Shown one piece after another: positions 1-5,977 of a stretch of 7,566 nt of DNA. The stretch is taken from assembly GCA_009908585.1 (NCBI GenBank), contig JAAAOZ010000469.1, positions 1-7,566 on the forward strand, given 5' to 3'. This DNA is from Chloroflexota bacterium. Its GTDB lineage: Bacteria; Chloroflexota; Anaerolineae; B4-G1; SLSP01. The notes under the pieces were generated by a model. The model ran no database searches. It was not told the origin of the DNA and was given only the letters and a program-made list of their open reading frames with translations. The translations under genes and the position numbers were made by a program. Within the stretch, counting starts at the first letter, position 1. Each line of letters starts with the position of its first letter.

Positions 1-1028
1 TCTTCCTCGCCGGGGCGCACCAGCGCGAAGACCGATCCGCCGCCGCCCGCGCCGGTGAGCTTCGCGCCCAGCGCGCCGTGCTCCAACGCCGTGTCGATGA
101 GGAGGTTGTTGGCCCATCCGGCGCCCTCCGTGAAGCCGCAGTAGGTCATCATCTGATCGACCCAGCGGTGGTTCTCGTTCATCAGCGCGCCGAAGGTCGC
201 CCAATCGCCGTGCAGCAGCGCGATCTTGCCGCGCCACGCGGTCGCCCAAGCGCCGTGCATAAGTTGCACCATCGGGGGCATCGGGCCGCCGGAGCGCGCC
301 CAGGCGGTGTGTTCCTCCAGATAGCGTGGACGCATCCGCCCGTGCACATCGCCGGAATCGCGCTGGATGCCGGTGGTGGCCGCCACGAGCGCCAGCCCAT
401 CTCCCCAGGGATCTAAGCGCTCGTACGCAGCGTAGGGTTCCTGGCCGAGTTCGTCCTGGTGCAGCTTGCCGCGATAATCCACGTAGGCCAGGCCGCCGAA
501 GAGCGGAACGTAGCGGTCGGCGTAGCCGCAGGTGATGCCCAACTCCTTCGCTTCGACGCGCTGGGTCAGTTCGGCGAGGACGTAGTCGTTGTGCGCGCGA
601 CGATCCAGATCGTAGAAGGCGCGCAATCCCCCTAACGTGAGCAGGACGAAGAGCGAGGAGCCGCCCAGCCCGCTCTGGCGCGGCACGTCGGTCCAGGTGG
701 CGATGCGCGCGCCGCGCCGGGCTATCTGGGCGCGGAATTCCTCGCTGTAGGCGAAGAGGCGATTCACGGCGCCCTTGATCAGGTCGAGCTCGCCGGTGTA
801 GGGCAGCGGGATGTCTTCGGCGCGCAGATCCAACGTGCGGAGGGGCTGCTCGATGGCCGAGGTGTCCAGCGTCTCCGCCATCGCATCCATCGCCTCCAAT
901 GGCCCGATCCAGGCGTGGGCGTAGCGGTCGACGGCGGCGGAGAGGGTCGCGAAATCGCCCTCGTTGGCATCCGAGGGGTTGCCTAAGATGTTCACGCGGG
1001 CCGGGATGGTCAGTCGATAGGTGGGCAA
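1..1028 (-). CDS. GHMP-family sugar kinase (3' end beyond window edge)
   Basis: ATP-dependent small-molecule kinase of the GHMP superfamily, probably cytosolic, acting on a sugar or uronic acid. 342 residues are visible without a frame break. The N-terminal motif ARVNILGNPSD (residues 10-20) resembles the substrate-binding start of glucuronokinase-like and HddA-like members. The ATP-loop motif is PRQSGLGGSS (116-125). GITCGYADRY (164-173) carries the likely catalytic Asp171, and GAKLTGAGGGGS (321-332) is the C-terminal glycine-rich motif. Since GHMP kinases are usually 320-400 residues, only a short tail should be missing. The TTG start is chosen because AAGGAGGAGG lies 5 nt upstream; an in-frame GTG at 1076 has no comparable site. 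It lies downstream of the treS terminator, so it is probably a separate transcription unit. The substrate (glucuronate, heptose 7-phosphate, fucose or galactose) cannot be fixed from sequence alone; family assignment is secure. Confidence 0.9.
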   Translation of the reverse strand, partial: MPTYRLTIPARVNILGNPSDANEGDFATLSAAVDRYAHAWIGPLEAMDAMAETLDTSAIEQPLRTLDLRAEDIPLPYTGELDLIKGAVNRLFAYSEEFRAQIARRGARIATWTDVPRQSGLGGSSLFVLLTLGGLRAFYDLDRRAHNDYVLAELTQRVEAKELGITCGYADRYVPLFGGLAYVDYRGKLHQDELGQEPYAAYERLDPWGDGLALVAATTGIQRDSGDVHGRMRPRYLEEHTAWARSGGPMPPMVQLMHGAWATAWRGKIALLHGDWATFGALMNENHRWVDQMMTYCGFTEGAGWANNLLIDTALEHGALGAKLTGAGGGGSVFALVRPGEE

Positions 1029-1033
1029 ATTGT

Positions 1034-1043
1034 CCTCCTCCTT
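1034..1043 (-). promoter_or_regulatory. Ribosome binding site deciding the TTG start of the GHMP kinase
   Basis: On the minus strand this reads AAGGAGGAGG, with 5 nt (ACAAT) between it and the TTG at 1028-1026. It is one of the strongest Shine-Dalgarno matches in the window. The first translated residues, PTYRLTIPARVNILGNPSD, place the conserved GHMP N-terminal motif at the expected distance from this start. Confidence 0.8.
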
Positions 1044-1086
1044 GTAATTCCGCAGATGAAGCTGGTCACCGGACACTTTTAGAAAA

Positions 1087-1288
1087 TAGCTCACGGATTT
1101 TCACGGATCGCACGGTTTTTTTAGATCTTCTGACAGAAAAAGTTCTCCAGTTTGGGGAGCATTTTATCGCTCAAGTTCACTTGGATGGGTTTTAGGCGGA
1201 ATTTTAAATCTTACATTTCCAGAAGGGCTTTCCCGGCAATATAAAAATCAAAAGATATCCGTGTTGATCTGTGTTTATCCGTGAGCTA
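1087..1288. repeat. Inverted repeat with arms built of 10-bp ATCCGTG units (MITE/REP-like)
   Basis: The right arm, 1257-1286 on the plus strand, is three 10-bp units: ATCCGTGTTG, ATCTGTGTTT, ATCCGTGAGC. The left arm, 1118-1089 read on the minus strand, is AAACCGTGCG, ATCCGTGAAA, ATCCGTGAGC. The outermost 12 bases of the two arms (TAGCTCACGGAT at 1087-1098 and ATCCGTGAGCTA at 1277-1288) are perfect reverse complements. AAAA flanks both ends, which could be a target duplication but is too simple to weigh. The roughly 140 bp between the arms encode nothing recognisable. This could be a small non-autonomous mobile element or a REP-like structural repeat. Similar ATCCGTG/ATCTGTG-rich spacers occur in various bacterial genomes (recalled, not checked). 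Confidence 0.6.
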
Positions 1289-1303
1289 AAAATTGCTGCG
1301 AAC

Positions 1304-1333
1304 AAAAAGCCCCCTGAGAATCTCCCAGGGAGC
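1304..1333 (-). terminator. Rho-independent terminator of treS
   Basis: On the minus strand GCTCCCTG (1333-1326) pairs with CAGGGGGC (1316-1309), with one G-T wobble. The pairing can continue inward as GGA/TCT around a GAT loop, and TTTTT follows at 1308-1304. It starts 27 bp after the treS stop, so it should end the treS message and separate it from the GHMP kinase. Confidence 0.88.
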
Positions 1334-1359
1334 TAGGTTATCATGTTTAATCGCAAATG

Positions 1360-2991
1360 TCACGCCAGTTTGAACCAGCGATAGCCGTAGCGATCCAAGT
1401 GCAGGGTGCAGGTGTTAGTATTGTCCAGTTCGATGGTCTCGCCGGTGAAGAGATCGACGAGTTGGTCCTTGGCATTGTCGGGGAGCGCGATCTCGCACGC
1501 CTGCGGCGCATCGGAGAGGTTGTTGACGACGACCATCTCCTCTTGAAGATAGGATCGCACGTAGGCCAGGATGGCGGGGTTCTCCGGGGCGAGGATATCG
1601 AGGTCGCCGCGCCCAAAGGCGGGATGCTCTTTGCGCACGCGGATGACCTTCTTCATCCAGTTGAGCAGGGAGTCGGGATCATCTAATTGGGCCTGGACGT
1701 TGAGCTGTTGGTAGCCGTAGGTCTCGTCGTCGATGACCTTTTCGCACAACTCGTCCTGCGGCGCGGTGGAGAATCCGGCGTTTGCCGCATCCGACCACTG
1801 CATCGGCGTGCGGACGCCGTCGCGATCCTCCAGCCAGATGTCGTCGCCCATGCCGATTTCGTCGCCGTAGTAGATGACGGGCGAGCCGATGAAGGTTAGC
1901 AGGATGGAGTTGGCGACTTTGATGCGATCCATGTCGTTATCGAGCAGAGGCGCGAGGCGGCGGCGGATGCCCAAATTCAGGCGCATACGCGGCTCCGGCG
2001 CGTAGGTATCCCACATAAATTCGCGCTCCTCCGCCGTGACCATCTCCAGCGTCAGCTCGTCGTGGCAGCGCAGGAAGGTGGCCCACTGACAGGGCGCGGG
2101 CAGATCAGGCGTGCGGGCCATGATGTGCTCGATGGGCGAGCGATCCGCCTTCGCCAGCGCCATGAAGATGCGCGGCATCAGCGGGAAGTGGAAGTTCATG
2201 TGGAACTCGTCGCCATCGCCGAAGTAGGGCAGGACATCCTCCGGCCATTGGTTGGCCTCGGAGAGCAACATCGTGCTCGGCTGGTAGCCATCCGCGAAGG
2301 AGCGCATGCGCTTGAGATAAGCGTGCGTCTCCGGCAGATTCTCGCAGCTCGTGCCCTCGCGCTCGTAGAGGTAGGGCGTCGCATCGACGCGGAAGCCGTC
2401 GGCGCCGGCGTCGATCCAGTACTCCAGAATTTTCATCATCTCGCGTTGAACGGCGACGTTATCGTAGTTGAGGTCGGGCTGGTGATGGAAGAAGCGATGC
2501 CAGAAGTACTCGCCGCGCTTCTCATCCAACGTCCAATTCGAGGCCTCATAGTCCAAGAAGATGATTCGGGTCTCGTCGTACTTCTCGTCGGTCTCGCTCC
2601 AAACGTACCAATCGCGATAGGTCGCGTGATCGGGATGGTCGGGATCGCGCGAGGCCTGGAACCAGGCGTTCTGATCGGAGGTGTGATTGGGGATCAACTC
2701 GATGATGACGCGCAGGTCGCGCGCGTGCGCCGCGTCGATCAGGGTCTTTAAGTCCTCCCGCGTGCCGTAATCGGGATGGATGGCGTAGTAATCGGAGACG
2801 TCATAGCCGTCATCGCGCAGCGGCGAGGGGAAGATCGGCAGCATCCAGATGGCGTCCACGCCCAACTCTTTGAGATAATCCAACTTGGAGGTCAGGCCCT
2901 CCAGATCGCCAATTCCGTCGCCGTTGCCATCGGCGTACGCGCGCACGAAAACTTCGTAGAAAACAGCATCTTTGTACCACTCTGTAGCCAT
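1360..2991 (-). CDS. treS: Trehalose synthase (maltose alpha-D-glucosyltransferase), GH13
   Basis: Cytosolic enzyme that interconverts maltose and trehalose by intramolecular transglucosylation. The 543-residue protein follows the TreS pattern closely: WYKDAVFYEVFVRAYADGNG at residues 5-24, SPLRDDGYDVSDY (56-68), PYLYEREGTSCENLPETHAY (206-225) and GIRRRLAPLLDND (341-353). GH13 regions are all present: ELIPNH (98-103), GFRVDAT with nucleophile Asp203, LLSEANQWPED with acid/base Glu245, and RCHDE with Asp311. Length fits stand-alone TreS; no maltokinase (Pep2) domain is fused. The ATG at 2991 is preferred over an upstream in-frame start at 3063 because GGAGGAGGAA precedes it and the family begins at WYKD; the 24 extra residues are unlike the family. 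It lies 81 bp downstream of the HigA-ImmA gene with no terminator between, so read-through is possible, and is followed by a strong terminator. Confidence 0.96.
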   Translation of the reverse strand: MATEWYKDAVFYEVFVRAYADGNGDGIGDLEGLTSKLDYLKELGVDAIWMLPIFPSPLRDDGYDVSDYYAIHPDYGTREDLKTLIDAAHARDLRVIIELIPNHTSDQNAWFQASRDPDHPDHATYRDWYVWSETDEKYDETRIIFLDYEASNWTLDEKRGEYFWHRFFHHQPDLNYDNVAVQREMMKILEYWIDAGADGFRVDATPYLYEREGTSCENLPETHAYLKRMRSFADGYQPSTMLLSEANQWPEDVLPYFGDGDEFHMNFHFPLMPRIFMALAKADRSPIEHIMARTPDLPAPCQWATFLRCHDELTLEMVTAEEREFMWDTYAPEPRMRLNLGIRRRLAPLLDNDMDRIKVANSILLTFIGSPVIYYGDEIGMGDDIWLEDRDGVRTPMQWSDAANAGFSTAPQDELCEKVIDDETYGYQQLNVQAQLDDPDSLLNWMKKVIRVRKEHPAFGRGDLDILAPENPAILAYVRSYLQEEMVVVNNLSDAPQACEIALPDNAKDQLVDLFTGETIELDNTNTCTLHLDRYGYRWFKLA

Positions 2992-2994
2992 GGG

Positions 2995-3004
2995 TTCCTC
3001 CTCC
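2995..3004 (-). promoter_or_regulatory. Ribosome binding site deciding the treS start
   Basis: The minus strand reads GGAGGAGGAA followed by CCC and the ATG at 2991. The core GGAGG is 5 nt from the start codon. This supports the 543-residue form of TreS over the longer frame opening at 3063. Confidence 0.8.
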
Positions 3005-3072
3005 GGGTGTTTAAGGGAATGGTTTGATTGATATGCTACTGCCTGGTACGTTGCGTGAGCCAATGAGGTCGT

Positions 3073-4170
3073 CTATTCGGGGTTGGCTTTATCAATCCAG
3101 GCTTCGAGATGTTTTTTTACCGGCACTAGTAGTTTACGTAGATTCTTGTAGGGAACTAATTCATCATAGTGGAGTCGCCCTAATACAATGCCAGGGTGAC
3201 GACCTTGGCTTTTTGCAAAGGATCGAATTTCTTTCTCGGAGAAATAGGGGACGGCGACTTTACTTTTGAATGCAGTGAACGCCTCTGGGGGGATCAACCA
3301 GTCACGCGCCATTTGATTAGCCTCTATTTCCACCTGGCTGTCCGCTTCCTTTGATAGATCATCCAGATAACCGCCTTCGTGATTCGCGATGATGTGAGCT
3401 AGTTCGTGCAATAGCGTAAACCAGAAATTGTCGATTCGGTCATAACGTAACGTGAGAGCTACGATAGGATGACTATGCATCGTGAAAGCAGCACCGTCAA
3501 TGTACGTGTTGGAAAGATGGGGCACAATGACAAAATGAACGCCCAGTTGGTGCAAAAAAGTCGGAACTCGGCTCACGTCCTCAGCGTGATGTGCATAAGC
3601 TAGTAAATCTGGTATAGCAGATTTTAGATGCTCGCGATCAAACTCGCCCACGGTTTGCTTCTGTGCGAGATGCTCTACACGCTTGATCCATGCGATCTCC
3701 CCAGCGATCTCAGGATCTCCGATGTCGGATTGGCGAAAACTAACCGCTAATTGGGGGATTGCATTGGGCGTTGTGATGTCCAGGAAATCGCACACGGCTC
3801 TTTCTATTTCGTCTAAGGTATCGCTGCCCTTGATCCAGCCCAGCCTGCGTATTTCGGTAAGCGGCACCAGTGAATAGAGACGACTCTTACGAGCAATGTC
3901 GGGATGGTCTTGTTCTTTGCGCGCTTGGTATAATTGATAACTGGCTTCCAGATTGAGCCAAAGATCTGCCGAGGTGCCAAAGGCCGCCGCTAATTCCAAC
4001 GCCGTCTTTGGGGTAATACGCTTCTTACCATTAACGATCTCGCTGATGGTCTGTTCCGGACGATCCATAATATGGGCTAACTCTTTTTGATTCCACCCTC
4101 GCGCGTCCAATTCTCGGCGGATGATGCGCCCCGGTGGTGGGACCCTTGCCGGTCTTAGATTAGCGCTCAT
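3073..4170 (-). CDS. higA: HigA-family antitoxin fused to an ImmA/IrrE-type zinc peptidase
   Basis: 365-residue two-domain protein. Residues 1-85 are an XRE/HigA DNA-binding region: PPPGRIIRREL (11-21), a helix-turn-helix around WNQKELAHIMDRPEQTISEI (26-45), then VNGKKRITPKTALELAAAFG (46-65) and SADLWLNLEASYQL (67-80), a typical HigA ending. The C-terminal half carries LLHELAHII (253-261) with the HEXXH zinc site His255-Glu256-His259, then EIEANQMARDWLIP (281-294), which supplies the likely third ligand Glu283 or Glu281, and HPGIVLGRLHYD (325-336), all typical of the ImmA/IrrE (COG2856/DUF955) family. The HigA part should neutralise the upstream toxin and repress the operon; the peptidase may control turnover of a partner or of itself (inference). 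ATG is preceded by AGGGAGG with 5 nt spacing. It starts 26 bp after the toxin stop. Base composition is lower in GC than the sugar genes, suggesting transfer. XRE-COG2856 fusions paired with toxins are known; what this one cleaves is not evident. Confidence 0.9.
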   Translation of the reverse strand: MSANLRPARVPPPGRIIRRELDARGWNQKELAHIMDRPEQTISEIVNGKKRITPKTALELAAAFGTSADLWLNLEASYQLYQARKEQDHPDIARKSRLYSLVPLTEIRRLGWIKGSDTLDEIERAVCDFLDITTPNAIPQLAVSFRQSDIGDPEIAGEIAWIKRVEHLAQKQTVGEFDREHLKSAIPDLLAYAHHAEDVSRVPTFLHQLGVHFVIVPHLSNTYIDGAAFTMHSHPIVALTLRYDRIDNFWFTLLHELAHIIANHEGGYLDDLSKEADSQVEIEANQMARDWLIPPEAFTAFKSKVAVPYFSEKEIRSFAKSQGRHPGIVLGRLHYDELVPYKNLRKLLVPVKKHLEAWIDKANPE

Positions 4171-4196
4171 CTTTTCCTCCCTAAATAAGTGATTTT

Positions 4197-4493
4197 TCAG
4201 TGATAGTCCTCAATACTGATGATCCACAAGAACCTGCCGTGTTTGTCTTTTGCGCTCTCAATAATCAGGCGAAATTGGCGATTTAGCCGAAGAGATCGTT
4301 GGTGACTTCGTCTGCCCCTGAGCTTCTCATAGTGAAGGCTCTTAAGTTTGTAGAGATCTCGTTCGTCAGGGGCATTGGCTATGATTGCTATGACGTCGAA
4401 GAAAGCATCGACTACGCCCGCTGGATACTTATGTGCGCCTTTTTCCTCGGTGTAGAGTTTTTTGAGTTTGCTATCGGCGAAGGCAAATCGCAA
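4197..4493 (-). CDS. higB: HigB-like toxin of the RelE/ParE superfamily
   Basis: 98-residue protein matching the HigB ribosome-dependent mRNA endonuclease family in length and motifs: SKLKKLYTEEKG near the N-terminus, LKSLHYEKLRG (50-60), RSLRLNRQFRLII (66-78) and the terminal SIEDYH (93-98). In this family conserved His, Lys, Arg and C-terminal Tyr-His residues around these motifs form the RNA-cleaving site; here His54, Lys57, Arg72/Arg75 and Tyr97-His98 are candidates. Toxin-first order, with a HigA-type antitoxin starting 26 bp downstream, is the usual higBA arrangement. The start is TTG at 4493: AGGAG lies 6 nt upstream, and reading farther upstream meets TAG with no other start codon between. 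A weak TTG start could keep toxin output below antitoxin (inference). It is preceded by a promoter and a palindromic operator. Confidence 0.9.
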   Translation of the reverse strand: MRFAFADSKLKKLYTEEKGAHKYPAGVVDAFFDVIAIIANAPDERDLYKLKSLHYEKLRGRRSHQRSLRLNRQFRLIIESAKDKHGRFLWIISIEDYH

Positions 4494-4499
4494 CGGTTG

Positions 4500-4504
4500 C
4501 TCCT
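4500..4504 (-). promoter_or_regulatory. Ribosome binding site for the TTG start of the HigB-like toxin
   Basis: AGGAG on the minus strand, 6 nt (CAACCG) before TTG at 4493. No ATG or GTG lies in frame between this start and the upstream TAG stop, so this site decides the start. Confidence 0.65.
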
Positions 4505-4530
4505 GTGGAGAATGCGAAATTCGATTTAGT

Positions 4531-4551
4531 GATTCACCCTATCGGTGAATC
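4531..4551. promoter_or_regulatory. Palindromic operator of the higBA module
   Basis: GATTCACC (4531-4538) and GGTGAATC (4544-4551) are perfect 8-bp inverted arms separated by CTATC. The palindrome begins about 7 bp downstream of the predicted -10 box, so it covers the transcription start and early leader. This is the position expected for autorepression by the HigA-type helix-turn-helix protein. Assignment of HigA as the binder is inference from family behaviour and position. Confidence 0.75.
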
Positions 4552-4557
4552 GACTAC

Positions 4558-4586
4558 AGTATACCAGACTTCAAGGACAAAATCAA
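4558..4586 (-). promoter_or_regulatory. Sigma-70-type promoter of the higBA module
   Basis: On the minus strand the -35 box TTGATT (4586-4581) and -10 box TATACT (4563-4558) are separated by exactly 17 bp. This is the best promoter pair seen in the window. Transcription should begin near 4551, about 58 bp before the toxin start and at the edge of the palindromic operator. Confidence 0.75.
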
Positions 4587-4844
4587 GGAAGCGCTCTCCT
4601 CGAAGCAGCGAACTTACTGCTCCGCCAAGGCCAGCTTAGTTTCAGGATAGGAATCTGATTCTCAAGTGAAATCAATCGTGTGTGGGTCTTTTGGATTTTG
4701 CCGGGCAACCCCCTCAACATCCCTAAAAGTAGCCAAGAATTGCGTGTTTGTGGGGATTACAGACCTTTTTCGCGTCGTTAATGGGTTGTGGGTGGGGATG
4801 GTATGATTGCATCCGGCGAATTCCTGAAGAGCCTCGTGTGTTTC

Positions 4845-5804
4845 TTAGCGATCAATCTTGGCGTAGATCTTCTGGCGGTCGATTTTATCCGGCAGCGGGC
4901 CGACGCGGGTGAGCTTCATCCCGACGATTTCGCGGGCGAAGAGGGCGCAGCGCTGCAACGGCTGCTCATCCAACAGGGCGGCGATGAAGCCGGCCCAGAA
5001 GGAATCGCCTGCCCCGGTGGCATCGACCACGTCGATCTGCTGGGCGGGGATGTGCTGGATGTCGCTGCCGCTCCCCTCGGAGAGCAGAATGCCCTCCTTG
5101 CCCATCGTCAGCACGACGATCTCCGCGCCCATCTCGTGATAGCGGGGGAGGTAGGCGTCGGGCGGCAGGTTGGCCTCTTTATCGCCAAAAAAGCGATGGG
5201 CGTCGTCAAGCGAAGGCTTCGTGATCGTCGCAAGCTCCAGCATGCGGGGGATCACCTCCATCGCCTCGCGGTGATCGGGCCAGATACGGCTGCTGTAGTT
5301 GGGATCGAAGGAGATGATCTTGCCCGCCTCGTGAGCGATGTGGAAGGCGCGCTCCACTGCCGAGCGCGACGGCTCGCGGGAGACGGGCCAGATCGAGGTG
5401 TGGACGACCTTCGCGTTGCGAATGGCCGCCTCGTTCAACTCCTTCGGCTCCAGGCGATAGTCGCCATCGCGGAACGCCTCGAAATCCGGCGTGCCCTGCG
5501 TCCGCGAGACGAAGATGACGCTGGTGTGCACGCGATGATCCATGATCATATAGTCGGTGATGACGCCCGCGCGGCTCAGCTCGTTTTTGATGAAGGCGCC
5601 GAAGGCGCCGATGCCTGTTTTCCCGATGAAGGCGCTGGTGCGGTCTAGCTTGGCCAGATTGACGGCGATGTTTGCCGGCGATCCGCCCTGATGCTTTTCG
5701 AATTGTTGTGCCCCGTACAGGGATTCGACCTGCTCGACGGAGATCAGATCGATGAGGGCCTCGCCCATCGCCAGCAGGTCAATCTCTCCGGTTGGAATGT
5801 GCAT
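4845..5804 (-). CDS. PfkB-family carbohydrate kinase, fructokinase-like
   Basis: 319-residue ribokinase/PfkB-fold kinase, ATP-dependent and cytosolic; the probable substrate is fructose or a related ketose/keto-acid. The PfkB first signature is GGSPANIAVNLAKLD (40-54). FDPNYSSRIWPD (166-177) resembles the fructokinase DPNxR..LW segment, TKPSLDDA (195-202) is the usual nucleotide-side motif, and DATGAGDSFWAGF (261-273) is the second signature with catalytic Asp267 and an intact GAGD anion hole. Length is typical. ATG is supported by AAAGGAG 6 nt upstream. It lies 162 bp downstream of a fusion gene whose C-terminal domain is a clear paralogue, sharing the order GG.PANVA, VHTS, SFDPNY..R.WPD and KPSL.DA, which points to an old duplication. 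The two probably act in the same pathway; exact sugar specificity is inferred, not shown. Confidence 0.92.
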   Translation of the reverse strand: MHIPTGEIDLLAMGEALIDLISVEQVESLYGAQQFEKHQGGSPANIAVNLAKLDRTSAFIGKTGIGAFGAFIKNELSRAGVITDYMIMDHRVHTSVIFVSRTQGTPDFEAFRDGDYRLEPKELNEAAIRNAKVVHTSIWPVSREPSRSAVERAFHIAHEAGKIISFDPNYSSRIWPDHREAMEVIPRMLELATITKPSLDDAHRFFGDKEANLPPDAYLPRYHEMGAEIVVLTMGKEGILLSEGSGSDIQHIPAQQIDVVDATGAGDSFWAGFIAALLDEQPLQRCALFAREIVGMKLTRVGPLPDKIDRQKIYAKIDR

Positions 5805-5871
5805 CGTTTTCTCCTTTCTACGGGCCGGCGTTTTTAATCTTCCTTAACACTGGTCACAAATAGGCAACGCA

Positions 5872-5899
5872 TTTCGTATTCCGTATTTCGTACTCCGTA
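5872..5899 (-). repeat. Array of four 7-bp TACGNNN units
   Basis: Read on the minus strand from 5899 to 5872 the units are TACGGAG, TACGAAA, TACGGAA, TACGAAA. A degenerate fifth unit, TGCGTTG, follows at 5871-5865. The TACG core is invariant and the period is exactly 7 bp in the four main units. It faces a second array with the same core on the opposite strand at 5954-5977. Confidence 0.7.
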
Positions 5900-5953
5900 A
5901 CGAACTAGTTACAAGATTCGATTGGTAGGTGCACCAAGTATACACAACATAAT

Positions 5954-5977
5954 TACGCAATACGTTTTACGCAATAC
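5954..5977 (+). repeat. Facing array of 7-bp TACGNNN units overlapping the fusion gene's stop codon
   Basis: On the plus strand the units are TACGCAA (5954-5960), TACGTTT (5961-5967), TACGCAA (5968-5974) and a partial TAC. The minus-strand stop codon TAA (5969-5967) and the last sense codons Ser-Ile-Ala lie inside this array, so repeat sequence supplies the C-terminus and stop of the GT4-PfkB gene. Confidence 0.65.

Larger units (their letters stand above)
1029..1359. other. Intergenic spacer between treS and the GHMP kinase
   Basis: About 330 bp with no convincing gene on either strand. It holds the treS terminator at its right end, a roughly 200-bp inverted repeat in the middle and the GHMP-kinase ribosome binding site at its left end. 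The centre, about 1120-1250, is AT-rich and has no further structure I can name. A promoter for the GHMP kinase should lie here, but no good -35/-10 pair was visible on the minus strand. Confidence 0.7.
4494..4844. other. Intergenic spacer between the PfkB kinase and the higBA module
   Basis: About 350 bp. The left part holds the higBA promoter and operator. From about 4590 to 4844 I see no supported gene, RNA or mobile element. Small details only: GAATCTGATTC at 4651-4661 is a short palindrome, AGCAG/CTGCT at 4604-4608 and 4617-4621 is a weak stem, and four short G-runs lie at 4752-4797. No terminator is visible after the PfkB kinase stop at 4845. Confidence 0.6.

Noticed and set aside
78..416. 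Plus- and minus-strand out-of-frame reading frames within the GHMP kinase
   Set aside because: The frame with GHMP motifs runs unbroken from 1028 to the window edge; the others are shadows of GC-rich coding.
1060..1130. Possible promoter for the GHMP kinase
   Set aside because: A TATTTT-like box is present on the minus strand but no matching -35 element lies at a normal distance.
1087..1288. CRISPR array interpretation of the phased repeats
   Set aside because: Units are only 10 bp, without spacers between them, and are arranged as inverted arms; the same argument applies to the 7-bp arrays at 5872-5977.
2062..2751. 229-codon plus-strand open frame inside treS
   Set aside because: Lies wholly opposite the conserved GH13 catalytic region; the product is a low-complexity Val/Gly/Arg-rich sequence without motifs.
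3000..3060. TTGGCT/TAGCAT pair as a treS promoter
   Set aside because: Spacing is 19 bp and the -10 match is poor; not enough to call.
2992..3063. 24-residue N-terminal extension of TreS
   Set aside because: The strong ribosome binding site sits directly before the ATG at 2991, and TreS proteins start close to the WYKD motif; the extension overlaps the spacer and the binding site itself.
4752..4797. Four G-runs that could form a G-quadruplex
   Set aside because: Loop lengths are very uneven (one over 25 nt), so stable folding is doubtful and no gene start depends on it.
4788..5648. Long plus-strand open frame opposite the PfkB kinase
   Set aside because: Antisense shadow: it mirrors the codon structure of the PfkB gene, shows no family motif, and the minus-strand protein has complete PfkB signatures.
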